From: Apostichopus japonicus
Taxonomy: Eukaryota > Echinodermata > Holothuroidea > Aspidochirotida > Stichopodidae
DNA length: 64,000 nucleotides
Assembly: GCF_037975245.1 (NCBI RefSeq)
Contig: NC_092567.1
Span: 18,154,376-18,218,375, forward strand
Reading direction: 5' to 3'
The notes under the pieces were generated by a model that worked only from the letters and a program-made list of their open reading frames with translations, did no database searches and was not told the DNA's origin. The translations under genes and the position numbers were made by a program. Below, one piece after another: positions 1 through 12,182 of this stretch; the stretch's first letter is position 1; each line of letters starts with the position of its first letter.

Positions 1-180
1 GGCTGGACTGTTTTATCAGGAAGGAAAATAAGTTAGTGCGCTCCACGCGCAGTGCTCACATTTTGTTGCCTTAGGCTTTGCGCAAAAAGTCGAAAAATCG
101 AGCGAATGGTTCATACGGCCCCCTACTTCATCATAATCATTCCATGTGGCCCTCCTCTGCAAAAGGTTGGACAACCCTGC
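1..180 (-). mobile_element. End of a hAT-like DNA transposon (partial)
   Basis: Read on the minus strand, the segment starts at about 179 with CAGGGTTGTCCAACC, close to the terminal inverted repeat of many animal hAT elements. It continues into a purine-rich stretch typical of short non-autonomous copies. The other end lies outside the window. A 62-residue open frame inside it has no recognisable domain and is not called as a gene. The family assignment rests on memory of hAT termini and is inference. Confidence 0.45.
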
Positions 181-815
181 TGTAGACCGATGTGATAGAA
201 ACACGAGCTACTGTGCTACAAAACTCGTCTAGGCCTATTCCAATTGTGTGTAATTAACTTTACAATTATCAATATGATCTTGGGAAACATCAAATTGGTA
301 CCGCCATGGAAGCTGAAACACATCACATGACAGTCCATGCATGGTACCCACATGCCCTTTGATGTAGTTCTTCTAGCCTATAAAAAGGCTTTCTATGGTT
401 GTGACAAATAGCTTGATTCAAGCTATAGCAGACAATTACAGCATAACCTGTACTTTCTAATGTACTGTACTGTATACTGTGATGGTATCCTGATACATGT
501 TATGTCAGAAAAAATTTCACTAAACGTTTTTTTTACTTCTTCAGTACTAAATGATGGAAAATTGTAGTGTTAATGATGTCAGTTCTAGAAAAATCCAAGT
601 AATTTGATGTTCCCAGTAACATTCATACCCAAATATGTAGAATATCATTTTAGACTTGTCACAAGTCATCAAAAGATGAATACATGTTGGTCAAATGACA
701 CCAAAAGTTAAGAAGCATTCTGTTGTAGGATCTTAGTGTATTCTAGCACACTGAAATCAACCAATTAAACCATTCAGTTGAAACTAGTGCTGTTTTACAA
801 TATGTTGGATTCACA

Positions 816-1615
816 AAAGTGATGTCCGAAACACATGGTGATGTCCGAAACATACTTTTAAGGTTATTTTGCTATAATATTTGGTACAAGATGGATAAAG
901 TTTTGAGTAGTGCAGTATGTATGTTTGTAACAATAGAACTTGTCATAATATATGAAGTGCTCATCTATTGTGTCTTTTTTTCAAGCAACATAAAGTAGTA
1001 TTAATTAAAACTTGTTTCGGACATCACTGGTGTTTCGGACATCACACACATGGACGGAAAAATTGAAATGGTTATAAAATCAAAACGGAAGAGTGGAAGA
1101 GTGTCATGTACATACTGTAGTTGGGGGAGTACTTATGCTTTAATTAGAGTAACAAAACAGTCTTGTGGGTTTTAACATACTTCATATATTAGATGCTTCA
1201 TGACGTTTCGGACATCACCAAATTGTGGACGGAAACATTTTGCATGTTGTTTAACTTCATTCTGTAGTAAAATGTGGCTGAATGGACATGCATCTGATAT
1301 ATATTTTATTTGATACAACTATGACAGTATTGAAAAGGCACACCACTGTCAACATTTGTTATTTAACCCCAGACTATGCCACTCATAAATTGGTGTATAA
1401 ATGTGGACGGAAAAAGTGATGTCCGAAACACTGGTCCAGTTTCGCAATAATTCGCAAATTCATCGATGAAATTTTCTGAAATATTTATGAGAGGGAACCT
1501 ATAGCCACAAAGTTCAATCATGACAAAATTTGGAGTACTCCTCTTTTGGAGTTGAGAATAGATCAAAGTACAAATTGTGCAGTTTGAAAACGGCAACATT
1601 TTCCGTCCACATTTC
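816..1615. repeat. Cluster of two short words in both orientations (unclassified element)
   Basis: GTGATGTCCGAAACA occurs in forward orientation near 819, 838 and 1416 and in reverse near 1013, 1030 and 1204. A second word, GTGGACGGAAA (with variants), lies near 1049, 1222 and 1402 and in reverse near 1599. The words sit in otherwise unremarkable AT-rich DNA. This arrangement resembles the subterminal binding-site repeats of some DNA transposons, but no transposase or clean terminal repeat was found. Confidence 0.5.
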
Positions 1616-1909
1616 GGCACTTCTGGGAGTATAGCATACCATACGCATATCTCAGGAAATTGTCTATGCTATGGTAGGTACAGCTAGGTGGACTCTCACC
1701 ATGGGGATAATATTTGTATCTCTAGAATCTCTAATTATTTTGTCACAATGCTCCAAATGCCATTTATGCTAATTTGGGCGCTTTAACGTGAACAGACCCA
1801 TACCTTAGTTAAGGAGTAGCAGTAGTTGGAGAAAATAGATCTTTGTAGAATAATTTGCTTCATGTTTTCGTGTCTTTATTCATAAAAACTGAACATTACA
1901 AGAACTCAC

Positions 1910-2087
1910 CACGATGCCATTTTTCCAAAGTATTCGCCACATCCTTCCTCCCCATAGTATTGTAGAAGAAATCCCATAGGTTGCGGGCATCTACGATGTC
2001 ATTGCCTTTGTCCTTGGTATGTGTCTTGTATATTATCCATGTCGGACTCTGTTTACCCAATGAAGTCAGCGAACGTCTCCAGATGTC
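1910..2087 (-). CDS. Death-domain paralogue, exon 2
   Basis: Encodes 59 residues plus one base of the next codon and is preceded by a TTTTGATAG acceptor and followed by a GTGAGT donor. It contains GKQSPTW and later NLWDFFYN, aligning with RRSPTW and KLWYLLYF in the plus-strand gene. Length (178 bp) and end phase are identical to exon 2 of that gene. It is too short and too divergent to be found by length alone. Confidence 0.75.
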
Positions 2088-5000
2088 CTATCAAAAGATT
2101 TTTTTTTCAAGAAAAATCTTTAAATATTAGTTCATTCCCTTGGCAGAAATATTCACTGACATAATTCCGTGTCTGAAAATGGCATTTCTGTAATTATTCA
2201 TAACGCCAAGGAATAATGAAGTGCTTTATTTCTAAACATTTTATCAAGGCTTGATCATCTACAAATACTGTGCAATGTACTACAGTGTACTGTTCACTGT
2301 GCAATGTACTACAGTGTACTGTTCACTGTACAATGTACTACAGTGTACTGTTCACTCTGCAATGTACTACAGTGTACTGTTCACTGTGTAATGTACTATG
2401 TAGTATACTGTTCACTGTGCAATGTACTACAGTGTACTGTTCACTGTACAATGTACTACAGTGTACTGCTCACTGTGCAATGTACTACAGTGTACTGTTC
2501 ACTGTACAATGTACAACAGTGTACTGTTCACTGTGCAATGTACTACAGTGTACTGCTCACTGTACAGTACAATGTACTACAGTGTACTGCTCACTGTGCA
2601 ATGTACTATAGTGTACTGTTCACTGTACAATGTACTACAGTGTACTGTTCACTGTGCAATGTACTACAGTGTACTGCTCACTGTGCAATGAACTACAGTG
2701 TACTGTTCACTGTACAATGTACTACAGTGTACTGTTCAGTGTTCACTGTACGATGTACTACAGTGTACTGTTCACTGTGCAATGTACTACGGTGTACTGT
2801 TCACTGTGCAATGTACTGCAATGTACTATTCACTGTACAATGTACTACAGTGTACTGTTCACTGTACAATGTACTACAGTGTACTGCTCACTATACAATG
2901 TACTACAGTGTACTGCTCACTGTGCAAAGTACTACAGTGTACTGCTCACTGTACAATGTACTACAGTGTACTGTTCACTGTACAATGTACTACAGTGTAC
3001 TGCTCACTTTACAATGTACTACAGTGTACTGTTCACTGTGCAATGTACTACAGTGTACTGTTCACTGCACAATGTACTACAGTGTACTGCTCACTGTGCA
3101 ATGTACTACAGTGTACTGCTCACTGTGCAATGTGTACTGCTCACTGTGCAATGTATTACAGTGTACTGCAATGTACAGTACCATAGTATCTAAGCACTGG
3201 GCACAGTACAGAACATCACCTTCTGATACACTTTATAAATACTTTACTGTACATGCAACATGTATGCAGTTAATTCAAACTGTACAGGTATGATGAAAGC
3301 ATACAGTACAGTACAGTACTACAGTACAGTACTGTACATGTGTGTGCTGCACTTTGGTCCTACTGTAAAATATGACAAATAAATTTCTTCCTTGGATGAC
3401 TTTTAACTTGTTCAAGCGTAAGGGTAACGTTGCAGACTTATAAGTTCTAAAGACAAATCTGTCTGTACTGTACTGTCTTTAACACAGTCTACAATAAACT
3501 GAAAAGGTGTTAATACAATGGTCTGTATTGAAACAGAAGTGTACACAGGGTGTCAGTTGATTCAACTTGATCAGCACAGATAATCTCACAGCTTTTGCCA
3601 ATTGAATTCTCCAAGCCATCAGAAGGACTATAAATGGGTTCCATATTTGGGGATGACATCATAAATTTATAATTTTGCAAAGAATTTTGCTCTTTTCAGA
3701 GTACAATGATTCCTTGACATGATATGGTCAGACCTGTACACAGAGTTACCATTTACAGTTTGTACATGTATGTGTATATACTGTATGTATCTTAATTAGG
3801 GTTACCATATTTCTTTTTATCGAATTACTTCAATTGTTCAAAGTGAGACTACTATGCAGTGCGGTGACATGGTACAGTAGATACAGTATCTTGTGATACT
3901 ACTGTACACAATCATATATCGTTGGACAGTTTCAAACATTCACTTTATATATATCTGAAATAAGCTGACGACCAAGTTCTTATATCAATGTCCTAAAACT
4001 TACATATTACTGAACTTGTTAATTACTGTATATAATTCATCTTTTTGACGAAAGTATCTGAGCAGTCATTCTGTATGAGGGTCTAGTAATATCTAATATA
4101 TCTATCTATATCAGTAATGTTATTAGTGAAAAAAAGTTTGCGTCCCACGGACGCAAGCCCCCGAAAAAGTTTGCGTCCCGTAAAAAAAAGCTTGCGTCCC
4201 AATCGAAAACCAATTACGTTTATTGTATGACCTACTGTTGCTAATACTAGTGTACATAGTATCACAGCCTATACTTTGTGAATGTTATACACAATATAGG
4301 GCAGAAATGCTCAGTGCCTTAACTTCGCTATTTTTCCCCTCCTTTCGACCACCCTGCCGTTTCAACCCATTTTTACCCCCAGTCCCCCCCTCCTTCATCC
4401 GTCCTTCTACTTCCCTCCTCGCCAACTCCCTAGTAGATCGTGCTTTGACCTTGCAGCGATTCCAACAAACAACTCTTCAACAATAATATAATAATTTCTA
4501 GTAATTATATCTGATTAGGTGAAGGCACAAACAGTGTAGGTACTGTAACCCTGAAAAGGGAAGTCAGGGAGATATGTTGTTCTGCAAAGGACTTCCTGAG
4601 ATTACTGTATAGAGCTTGATATCTCCTGTTCACTATAGAACTGTACAATAAATAACAGTGATGTTTTAAACATAGAAGACTAATTAATGCCCAGTTTTCT
4701 CAAAACATATGTTTGTTGTCAAATATCTCAGTGATACTGTACAGACATGGTACCCTAAGCTGCGGGTCGGGAGACTTGTGACCGAAAAATGATCGCCATG
4801 CATATAAACAGTGGGTAGGTACTAGTGTAAGAATGACTGGTACTTAATTCTAATTTGTATATGTTGGATGTTGGTATGTAGGAATTTGTTGTTGTCTTTG
4901 ACAAAGATTTGTTATGTTAATTAAGCTACACTAGGTCGATGTAGAAGTATTATTTTTGTGAGTTAGTCTTGGTAAGGTTCTCGTTCAATTAAGTTATGCA

Positions 5001-6325
5001 CTATATATTTAATATATTCGTAGCACACCACGCTGTTTCCACTCTGCTTTATATGTTAATCTCCAGCAACAATCTCAATCTACTATTAGACTTTCTCTTG
5101 GGACGTGTCCCCCATACAAGAACCCAACCACGTTACAGTAGCTAGGTAGAAGCAGGTAAATATGTAAATTACAATGCTGATCAGTACGATAGTAAACAAT
5201 GTTGGTACAGTATCATCAGAGTGACCCAATTATTATGTTTCCCAAGATTTGAAAAATTTTGTATGCCCTGTACAATGTCCAATATGTGTGCCATTGTGAA
5301 ACAATCAGCCAATTGACTACTGTATGCATGCAATCAATTTTAACCAGATCAGTCAATATGGACTTGACGTAATGTACCAGAGCAAAGGTGACTAAATTAT
5401 CGAACTGGGTCAGTTTCAGGCCTTTTAAAAATGTATGGATGATACAGTAACTAATTATGTACAGTATGTAGCACAGAGAATTAACAACGTGTGTAGCCAA
5501 GGAAAAAATTTTGGGAAGCTTGGGGTTACAGTACTTATCTGCAGTCCCGACAGAATGGCACCATGGCAGAGTCAAACCACAACCTTACCCATGGTCCACC
5601 CCAAGGCATGCACCCTTGAATAGACTTGTTATCTCACGTCAGTACTGTAATCGATCCCTCCTCCCCCCCACCACCCCCCCACCCTCCCCCCCATCATATG
5701 ATATGTAAAATACCTGAGCTCCAATATGGATAATCTCTTAAGAGCGAAAGGTTTCTACCACAACACACTACAGGTGGTGCAGAGCCTTTGCTTCCAATGT
5801 CAACGGAAGGTTGTTGATAATGTTACAAATTCAACAGATCAGGCCAGTTTCTTCGACAAAATTACTTTGTTTTTACATATATATATATAGTATGTTGCAT
5901 ACAGTGTTACTACAAAACTTTATGTCAATCTTTCGCTTTTCACCTCAGTTGTAAACTGCAAGTACTAGTTTAGCTCATTAATTAAAGCAATGTATACATT
6001 TCATTTGGGACATTTTGAATGGATGGTGCCAGGAGAAAGGGGAAAGGTTCCCCACTAGGTTTTTTTTTTTGCTCTTTTCAATTCCCTTTTTTTTTCCCTA
6101 CAAAGTTAGGATAGAGACTTACACAATACAAATTATAATTGCACTTACATCGAGGTCGATTGTACGACAGTTAAGAAGGAGGGAACCAAACTCTCGCCAA
6201 CTTCCTCGAAATTGCTTCTCATTGTCCAGTTCCCGGCCTAACTCTTCCAGGAACTCTTCCGTAAGTTCACCCTGACCTTCCAGAGGGCACTTGCTGTAAA
6301 AATCTTCTTCACCGTTACAAGCCAT
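1910..6325 (-). CDS. Death-domain adapter gene, 5' part (paralogue of the plus-strand Death–SEFIR gene)
   Basis: Two exons are visible, 6149–6325 and 1910–2087, joined in phase 0 across a 4.06-kb intron. Together they encode about 118 residues forming one Death-fold domain. The second exon carries an SPTW motif followed by a helix with LW, as in Death domains. By eye, about 27 of 41 residues at the end of exon 1 match exon 1 of the gene starting at 16737. Both introns fall at the same place and phase, and exon 2 is 178 bp in both genes. The start at 6325 has A at -3 and G at +4; an ATG three bases upstream is possible. The C-terminal exons must lie left of the window or be lost. A role in immune signalling is inferred from the paralogue. 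Confidence 0.75.
2268..3185. repeat. 29-bp minisatellite in intron 1 of the Death-domain paralogue
   Basis: About 31 imperfect copies of a unit that runs CAATGTACTACAGTGTACTG and then TTCACTGTG. Each unit contains CAGTG and CACTG arms about seven bases apart, so it can fold. Because 29 is not a multiple of three and the unit lacks in-frame stops, the array is open in all three plus frames for hundreds of bases. Variation is mostly T/C and G/A changes at fixed positions. Confidence 0.95.
3186..6148. other. Rest of intron 1 of the Death-domain paralogue; no gene seen
   Basis: Contains short TACTGTACAGTA-type runs just after the minisatellite (about 3300–3340), a set of inverted GCGTCC words at 4138–4200 (TTTGCGTCCC, GGACGCAAG), a pyrimidine-rich stretch near 4330–4420 and a C-rich tract near 5655–5695. 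No exon matching the paralogous gene was found here. Confidence 0.6.
6149..6325 (-). CDS. Death-domain paralogue, exon 1
   Basis: Encodes 59 residues from MACNG to TIDLD. The core LTEEFLEELG is nearly identical to VTEEFLEELG in exon 1 at 16737–16889. The splice donor reads GTAAGT directly after the Asp codon, as in the paralogue. The open frame extends 22 codons further upstream, but that extension has no counterpart in the paralogue. Confidence 0.75.
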
Positions 6326-9300
6326 CATAATATTTCTTTCATCTTTGCTTGCTAGGTATCTCAAGAAATGTACAGCTACTTTTTTGATGACCAACTGATA
6401 TCCTTTAAGATCATTTAGTGTAAAGGGCGTCTCAGTTCATCTCTTTTAAAGGTCCTTTCCAAAAAACGAACTCATCTGCAGAGATCAATGATAAAAAGTT
6501 CAGGAAGAATTTACATAAACAGTATCATGACTCATTTGTGATATCTTGCAAGTTGCAAACCACAACCAAATTTACAACAAATTTCAAATTTCGAAAAATG
6601 CTGCAAAATCACCAGACAGCACAGCAAACTAAATTCCAGTTCAACAACACAAACACAGCTGTGTGTATTTATGTTTAAAGATTTAATTTGTTAATCGAAT
6701 TTGGAAAGAAACTTTGAACTGCCGCCTGTCTCCCTTTGTCACAGGAAGAGATCAGAGCACAGGTAGTCTGAGAGAGGACGTCATGGCAACTGTTTCATCA
6801 GGAGGGTATTTATTTTCTTAATTTATAATTGTTTTAATAATTTATAATCAATTTATCCTTGAAATGTTATACTTTTAGAAAGTTTGTTTAACCGTCAATT
6901 TTTTCTGAATGTAGAATTTTATTACACTATAAAGATAAAATACATTCTTTGTTGCTATGATGATATCACTTTTCATAACTCTGCTGATGCCAGAAACATT
7001 AAATACATTCAACAAAAAATTAATAGATATTTCCCCTCGACAAAATGTTATGAGGGTACACATGTACATACATGTATGTGGTTCAGACCTAAAGGCTAAA
7101 GCTCAGAATATTGCCAGCGATTAAACAAATAGCATGGAGAGTGCCAAATGCAGGAACACTTCCCAAAAAGTCTTCACCTTCAATAGCTTATATACACACT
7201 ACTGTATGAACAAAGAAACACTCCCATTATTAAAACTTTTAGAAAACTCCTTACGAGGGGAGGTAACCAACCATGGAGAATTCTATGAAGCTATTTCAGG
7301 GAGAACTTTGCAATAAGTTAAGAGACCATAAAATGACACAATTCTAAAGATTCCATTGCACACATATTTAAAATATTCCTCCTTCCCAAACCATCTAGGG
7401 CAATTTTTGGCTGTTGATACCTCAATCCAATGTCATACAATGAGATACAAATGAAACAGCCAAGGTACAGCACCACTAACTACTAAGCCCTACTTGTAGA
7501 GTTTCTAGAGATTCTTTCTGGTCAAGGCCTTCCACATTTTGTTTCTAGCCTAGATATTTACTCATCAAATCGATCTTAATTACTCTTCGTTAAGTTAAGC
7601 TGCCATAAGAAGTAACATTATTCAATGTATCGACTTTGTAAACTTTCGTTATTGAGAAGGATATCTGCCTAGCAAGTACGACCTATACGTCATTCTTAAC
7701 TTGTTTGTTAATAATTTACCTGTTCTATGTTAGGCCTTGGCACAACCACTACTAGGCCTATGTACTAAGCTCAAGTTGGCTAACAAGGAGTCGGGGCTCG
7801 AGGCTAGACCTGCAGCTATGTACTGCATACTTTGCTACTGTTTCTAACATACAACTGGAACATGGAAGTCATAATGCACTCTGTTATGAAAATTATCGTC
7901 TAACTGCAGAATACTGTCTTCGTGTAGCCTTAGTGTACCGGAGGGAATATGATGGAATGACGTTCACAGCAACACGTACAGTAAGCCTAGAAACCTTGTA
8001 CCTAAAACACAAGCCTATGGAATTGAAATCTAGCATAACTGTCGCAGCACTAGATCCGTTACTTGCAAAATACTTACACTTTACGTTGTAAATATGTACA
8101 GGAGAACCACATCCGTAATAGAAACCAGAACGTTTTCGATCTCCTACAGAAATATTTTATACTTAAAATAAGAAATTCCCGGGTTAAATCGTAGAATCCA
8201 AATATGATATCAGGACCAGTTACTGTAAGACACTCCGAATTAAATGCTGGTCCGCAGCATACCTAATATACCAAGGTAAGTAAAGATACTAGCGATGTGT
8301 GTAACGTTGTTGTTGTTCTACGTACGGTTACTTCCTGTTAATTCTTATGAAGAAACCTGTTGCCATTATCAGACCATCAAATATGCTACGTCTGGTTCTT
8401 CATGGTCAACAATGCAAGTTACCGTAACATTTATATCTCCTCAAAATCATTGAATTTTACGAGGAAATCTGGGAATTAATTAAGGTTGAAAACTTAGTTG
8501 GTGTTCATAGGTTAGCTTTAGTCGAATTGAGTGTTTGATTGGGGGCCAGAAGACAGAATGCTTCTGCCAAGTTACGATATGTTGATGGTTCACATTATAA
8601 TATGAAGACACCATGTCCCGCGTAGTGTGCACTTCCTTTTCGTCCTCGGCAGGCATATGACCTATGGAGGTTCAAAGAGGGAAGAACCTGTAATTTAGGA
8701 CATTTTTGGAAGTGTTTTGTCGTCCACCCGGGAACTCATTTGCAAACGTTGGAGGTACTTACGAAAACTTACGGTTGGATAAAATATCTCCAGCTTAATT
8801 CTTAGCCTTAGTGTTGCATAATTATGCTAACAATTCGACGTCTACTGATGACACAGAATGTCCTTTAATTAACCAAATGGTCCCGGTTCGTTCTTCAAAT
8901 GCTGAGTGGTTCTCATGTCATCAGTGGCATGGTTCATTAATTTTTTAAACCACATGAAATTATTGCACATGCCCACTCCTCTTGTAGACTGAATAGGTCT
9001 ATGTACATCATGGACTCACGTTCAACTTATCATTTTCCCCGGCTGTATATGATACGACAGAAACAATAATAATAACGATAGGAATGACACAATATATTGT
9101 CCGCTATGTATAGGCGATGCCGAGATGCGATAAATCAAATCAAAAGGAGTTCAAACCCTGGTCGATCTCACAAGAGGTCCTTTGGGGGTAATAAGTTTGT
9201 TTGTAAAGAATAGACACTTTTTCTCCCTTTTTCTTCTTTCATTTTGCTTGGAAAAGTTGTCTATGTTCAGCCAGGGAATTGCTGATAAATGTAGTCTTAT

Positions 9301-9432
9301 ATAATTACATTGTACAGATAGCCTTAAACATACCCGAGGTCGGAGTCGAAGAGCCAATTAGCGAGGGATTGCTATAAGTACCGAGGGTTGTGAAGACGGA
9401 GCTACAATGTTATATATAGCTCTCAATGTTAT

Positions 9433-9482
9433 ATATAGCTCTCAATGTTATATATATATATGTATAACATTGAGAGCTATAT
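9433..9482. repeat. Near-perfect palindrome with TA core
   Basis: The left arm ATAGCTCTCAATGTTATA is repeated in inverse as TATAACATTGAGAGCTAT around a TATATATATG core. Two further direct copies of the GCTCTCAATGTTATATATA word lie just upstream (from about 9408), so this is a small tandem run that ends in an inversion. Confidence 0.85.
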
Positions 9483-10303
9483 ATATACTGTATGAAACTC
9501 GTTTGAAGATTATCTGATCATGCGCACTGATGTTTCGACCACATTTGTTTTCAATATTGGATCGAGTAATAAAGAGCTATATGGGAATCGACCCCATTCA
9601 AGACTGAATATGACAACGTAGACAACAAGTGAAGTCTTTTCTTGAAAGGGTTATGGATGTGATAGTACTTCTTAACACAGGCATTAATTTAAGGGGGAGG
9701 GGGGGGGCATTTAAGACGTTTGCTTTGTTACTCTTAAGTTTGTTAATGCTTCACCGAACTTGTCCTGTGGTCGGTTTTTCTATTAGACATTAGATATTAG
9801 ATATACCAGTGTCTACTATTGAAAAAAGCAAGAAATTATGAAGACAAATATGCACCTGCATCAACACTTATACACAGCAATAATGGCATATTGGTTGTTA
9901 TATTACTGTGAGGTACCTTAATTCAGTTGAACATTTCATCAGAAGATCTTTCATTGAGCTTCAGCTTTTGTCAATTTATAACCATACACATTTTCAAGAA
10001 AAGCAAGTTACCTCAACATAAGTTTGCAGTGTATACCAGTCTTAGTTATCATTCACCGAGCATTGGTCTAAAATATGTGTCTATATGGCTCTATTTGAAT
10101 ATGAACCTCTCCCCAGCAATCCGGAAGGCAGGCTGGATCCAGGGGCATGCCCCTCCACAGACTATGGTATGTTCTCCCACCCCCGCCCTTTCAAGTTAAT
10201 TTTTCCCATCAATTATGTGAACAAAACCTTCACAGGTACACAGTACATCAGTATTGTCGCCCTCCTTCGATTATTGCGTGCCCCTCAATAAAATGTTCGT
10301 GCC

Positions 10304-10589
10304 TTTAAAGGCACTGAAGACTCGCCCCAAACCGCGTGCCGCCCTCTGATTAAAGCTAATTTTCCGTTGCTTGCAAGTGAAGTTTTTTGTTGTCGCTACA
10401 AACTGCAGACAGCAATGAAACGTGATACCTTGTTATCTTTACCTGGACCTGAGATGTAGCAAGCTGTGTGTGTATTTTCTGGGATCGATTGTGGTGTCTA
10501 ACACTTTTGTTACACCTCATTCGAAACTAGGTCAGATTACCGGCATCCTGCGTTTCTTTGTGCGCGAGTCTTCACTCCCTCTAAGGGCC
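10304..10589 (+). mobile_element. GAAGACTCG inverted-repeat element, copy A
   Basis: Bounded by TTTAAAGGCACTGAAGACTCG-like and CGAGTCTTCACTCCC-like ends. It is inverted relative to three other copies in this window (19826, 23717, 26803). Shared internal words include ACACACAGCTTGCTAC, AAGATAACAAGGTATCA and GAGGTGTAACAGAAGTGTTA (here reversed). No coding capacity, so it is MITE-like. Confidence 0.8.
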
Positions 10590-11894
10590 TTACCTAAGAT
10601 TGTACTACATTTGCGAACATATTGGGATTTGTTTTTAAAAAGTAAGAACAACTGCGTAAGCAGCGGCTAAATACCCCGTGAGTTGTAATTCATTTCATTT
10701 AGTATATTTTCCCATCACAAAAATTAGGTCCCAAATAGCTTATTTTGGAATACATACTATCAATAGTAATAAACTTCTCTTTTTTTCTTTTTCTTTTTGT
10801 ATTTTATGTTAAAATAGTATTATCTAAAATATTTCCTATCATTTCAGGCTAAAATTGTGGAAATTGGTTGAAAAATTTACCTATATATAAGGATTGGCAT
10901 AAGACCTGGGCAGCCCCTCCTCCAGGCTATATATATAAACAATACACGTATATAGACGCACACCTGCACCGTACCCATTTTGCAAAATATTTCTTACAAT
11001 GATTGGTGGCGCAATGCCAATATTCATTGCTACACTTTTGTAATATTTAATAAATATGTAATACTTAATATTTATTACATTTTTGAAAAAGGGTGTACGG
11101 TGACCGAGATATGATTTTTTTGAAACAATCAAGAGTTTTCAACTATTTTTTCGGTTTTTGGACGGAGTTTTAGCAATATTCCGATGATATTTCAAATGTC
11201 CAATTCTTTATAGTCTTGATCTATCATGGTAATAATTTTTTATATGTTGGGCTTGTTCTAGAACATTTATGAAGGTGCGGGCGGCCGGGTTCTAAGTGGA
11301 GCTTATATGATTTTATTAAAAAAAAGGATTTTGAACCAAAACGAAGCTTGAACTAAAATGTTGGTAATAAACATCATAGCCCCCCCCATTCCCCCTGCAT
11401 CTAAAACATAATATTTGTGAATAGATCTGTGTATAAGCTTTATTGCAACACTCAAACCAAGTCTATAGCTAGAAGGGTTGGGAAGATACACTTTTTTCAA
11501 AGTGTTAGGGTTTTTTTTTTGGGGGGGGGGGGACAATCCGCCCAGAAAAACCCGTGGTGGAGTCACTTGTTACTATATGGTTAAAAGAGTAGAGCGCCAC
11601 CGATATGAGTGGACATAAATATGCAGCATGCTACCCTCTACGTAGACGAATCATATAAATAAAATCAGATTGAAGTCAATTCAATTCGAGTCGTCTTTTT
11701 TTCCGGCCTTTTGGTTGCTATTTGTTGAACAGTGATATGTTGGTACAAGTGGCACAGTACTACCACCTTCACTATACCAGACTACTGGGATGAGTGGACC
11801 TAAGACATAGCCGGCTCATAACTATAGCTTCTAAATGTCTCTCAGTGGTATACATATGTCAAAATATTTACATGTGGGCAGAAGATGATGATGG

Positions 11895-12182
<288 letters not shown>

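Noticed and set aside
2270-3293. Overlapping plus-strand open frames of up to 329 codons
   Set aside because: They translate the 29-bp minisatellite; all three frames are equally open and the sequence is periodic.
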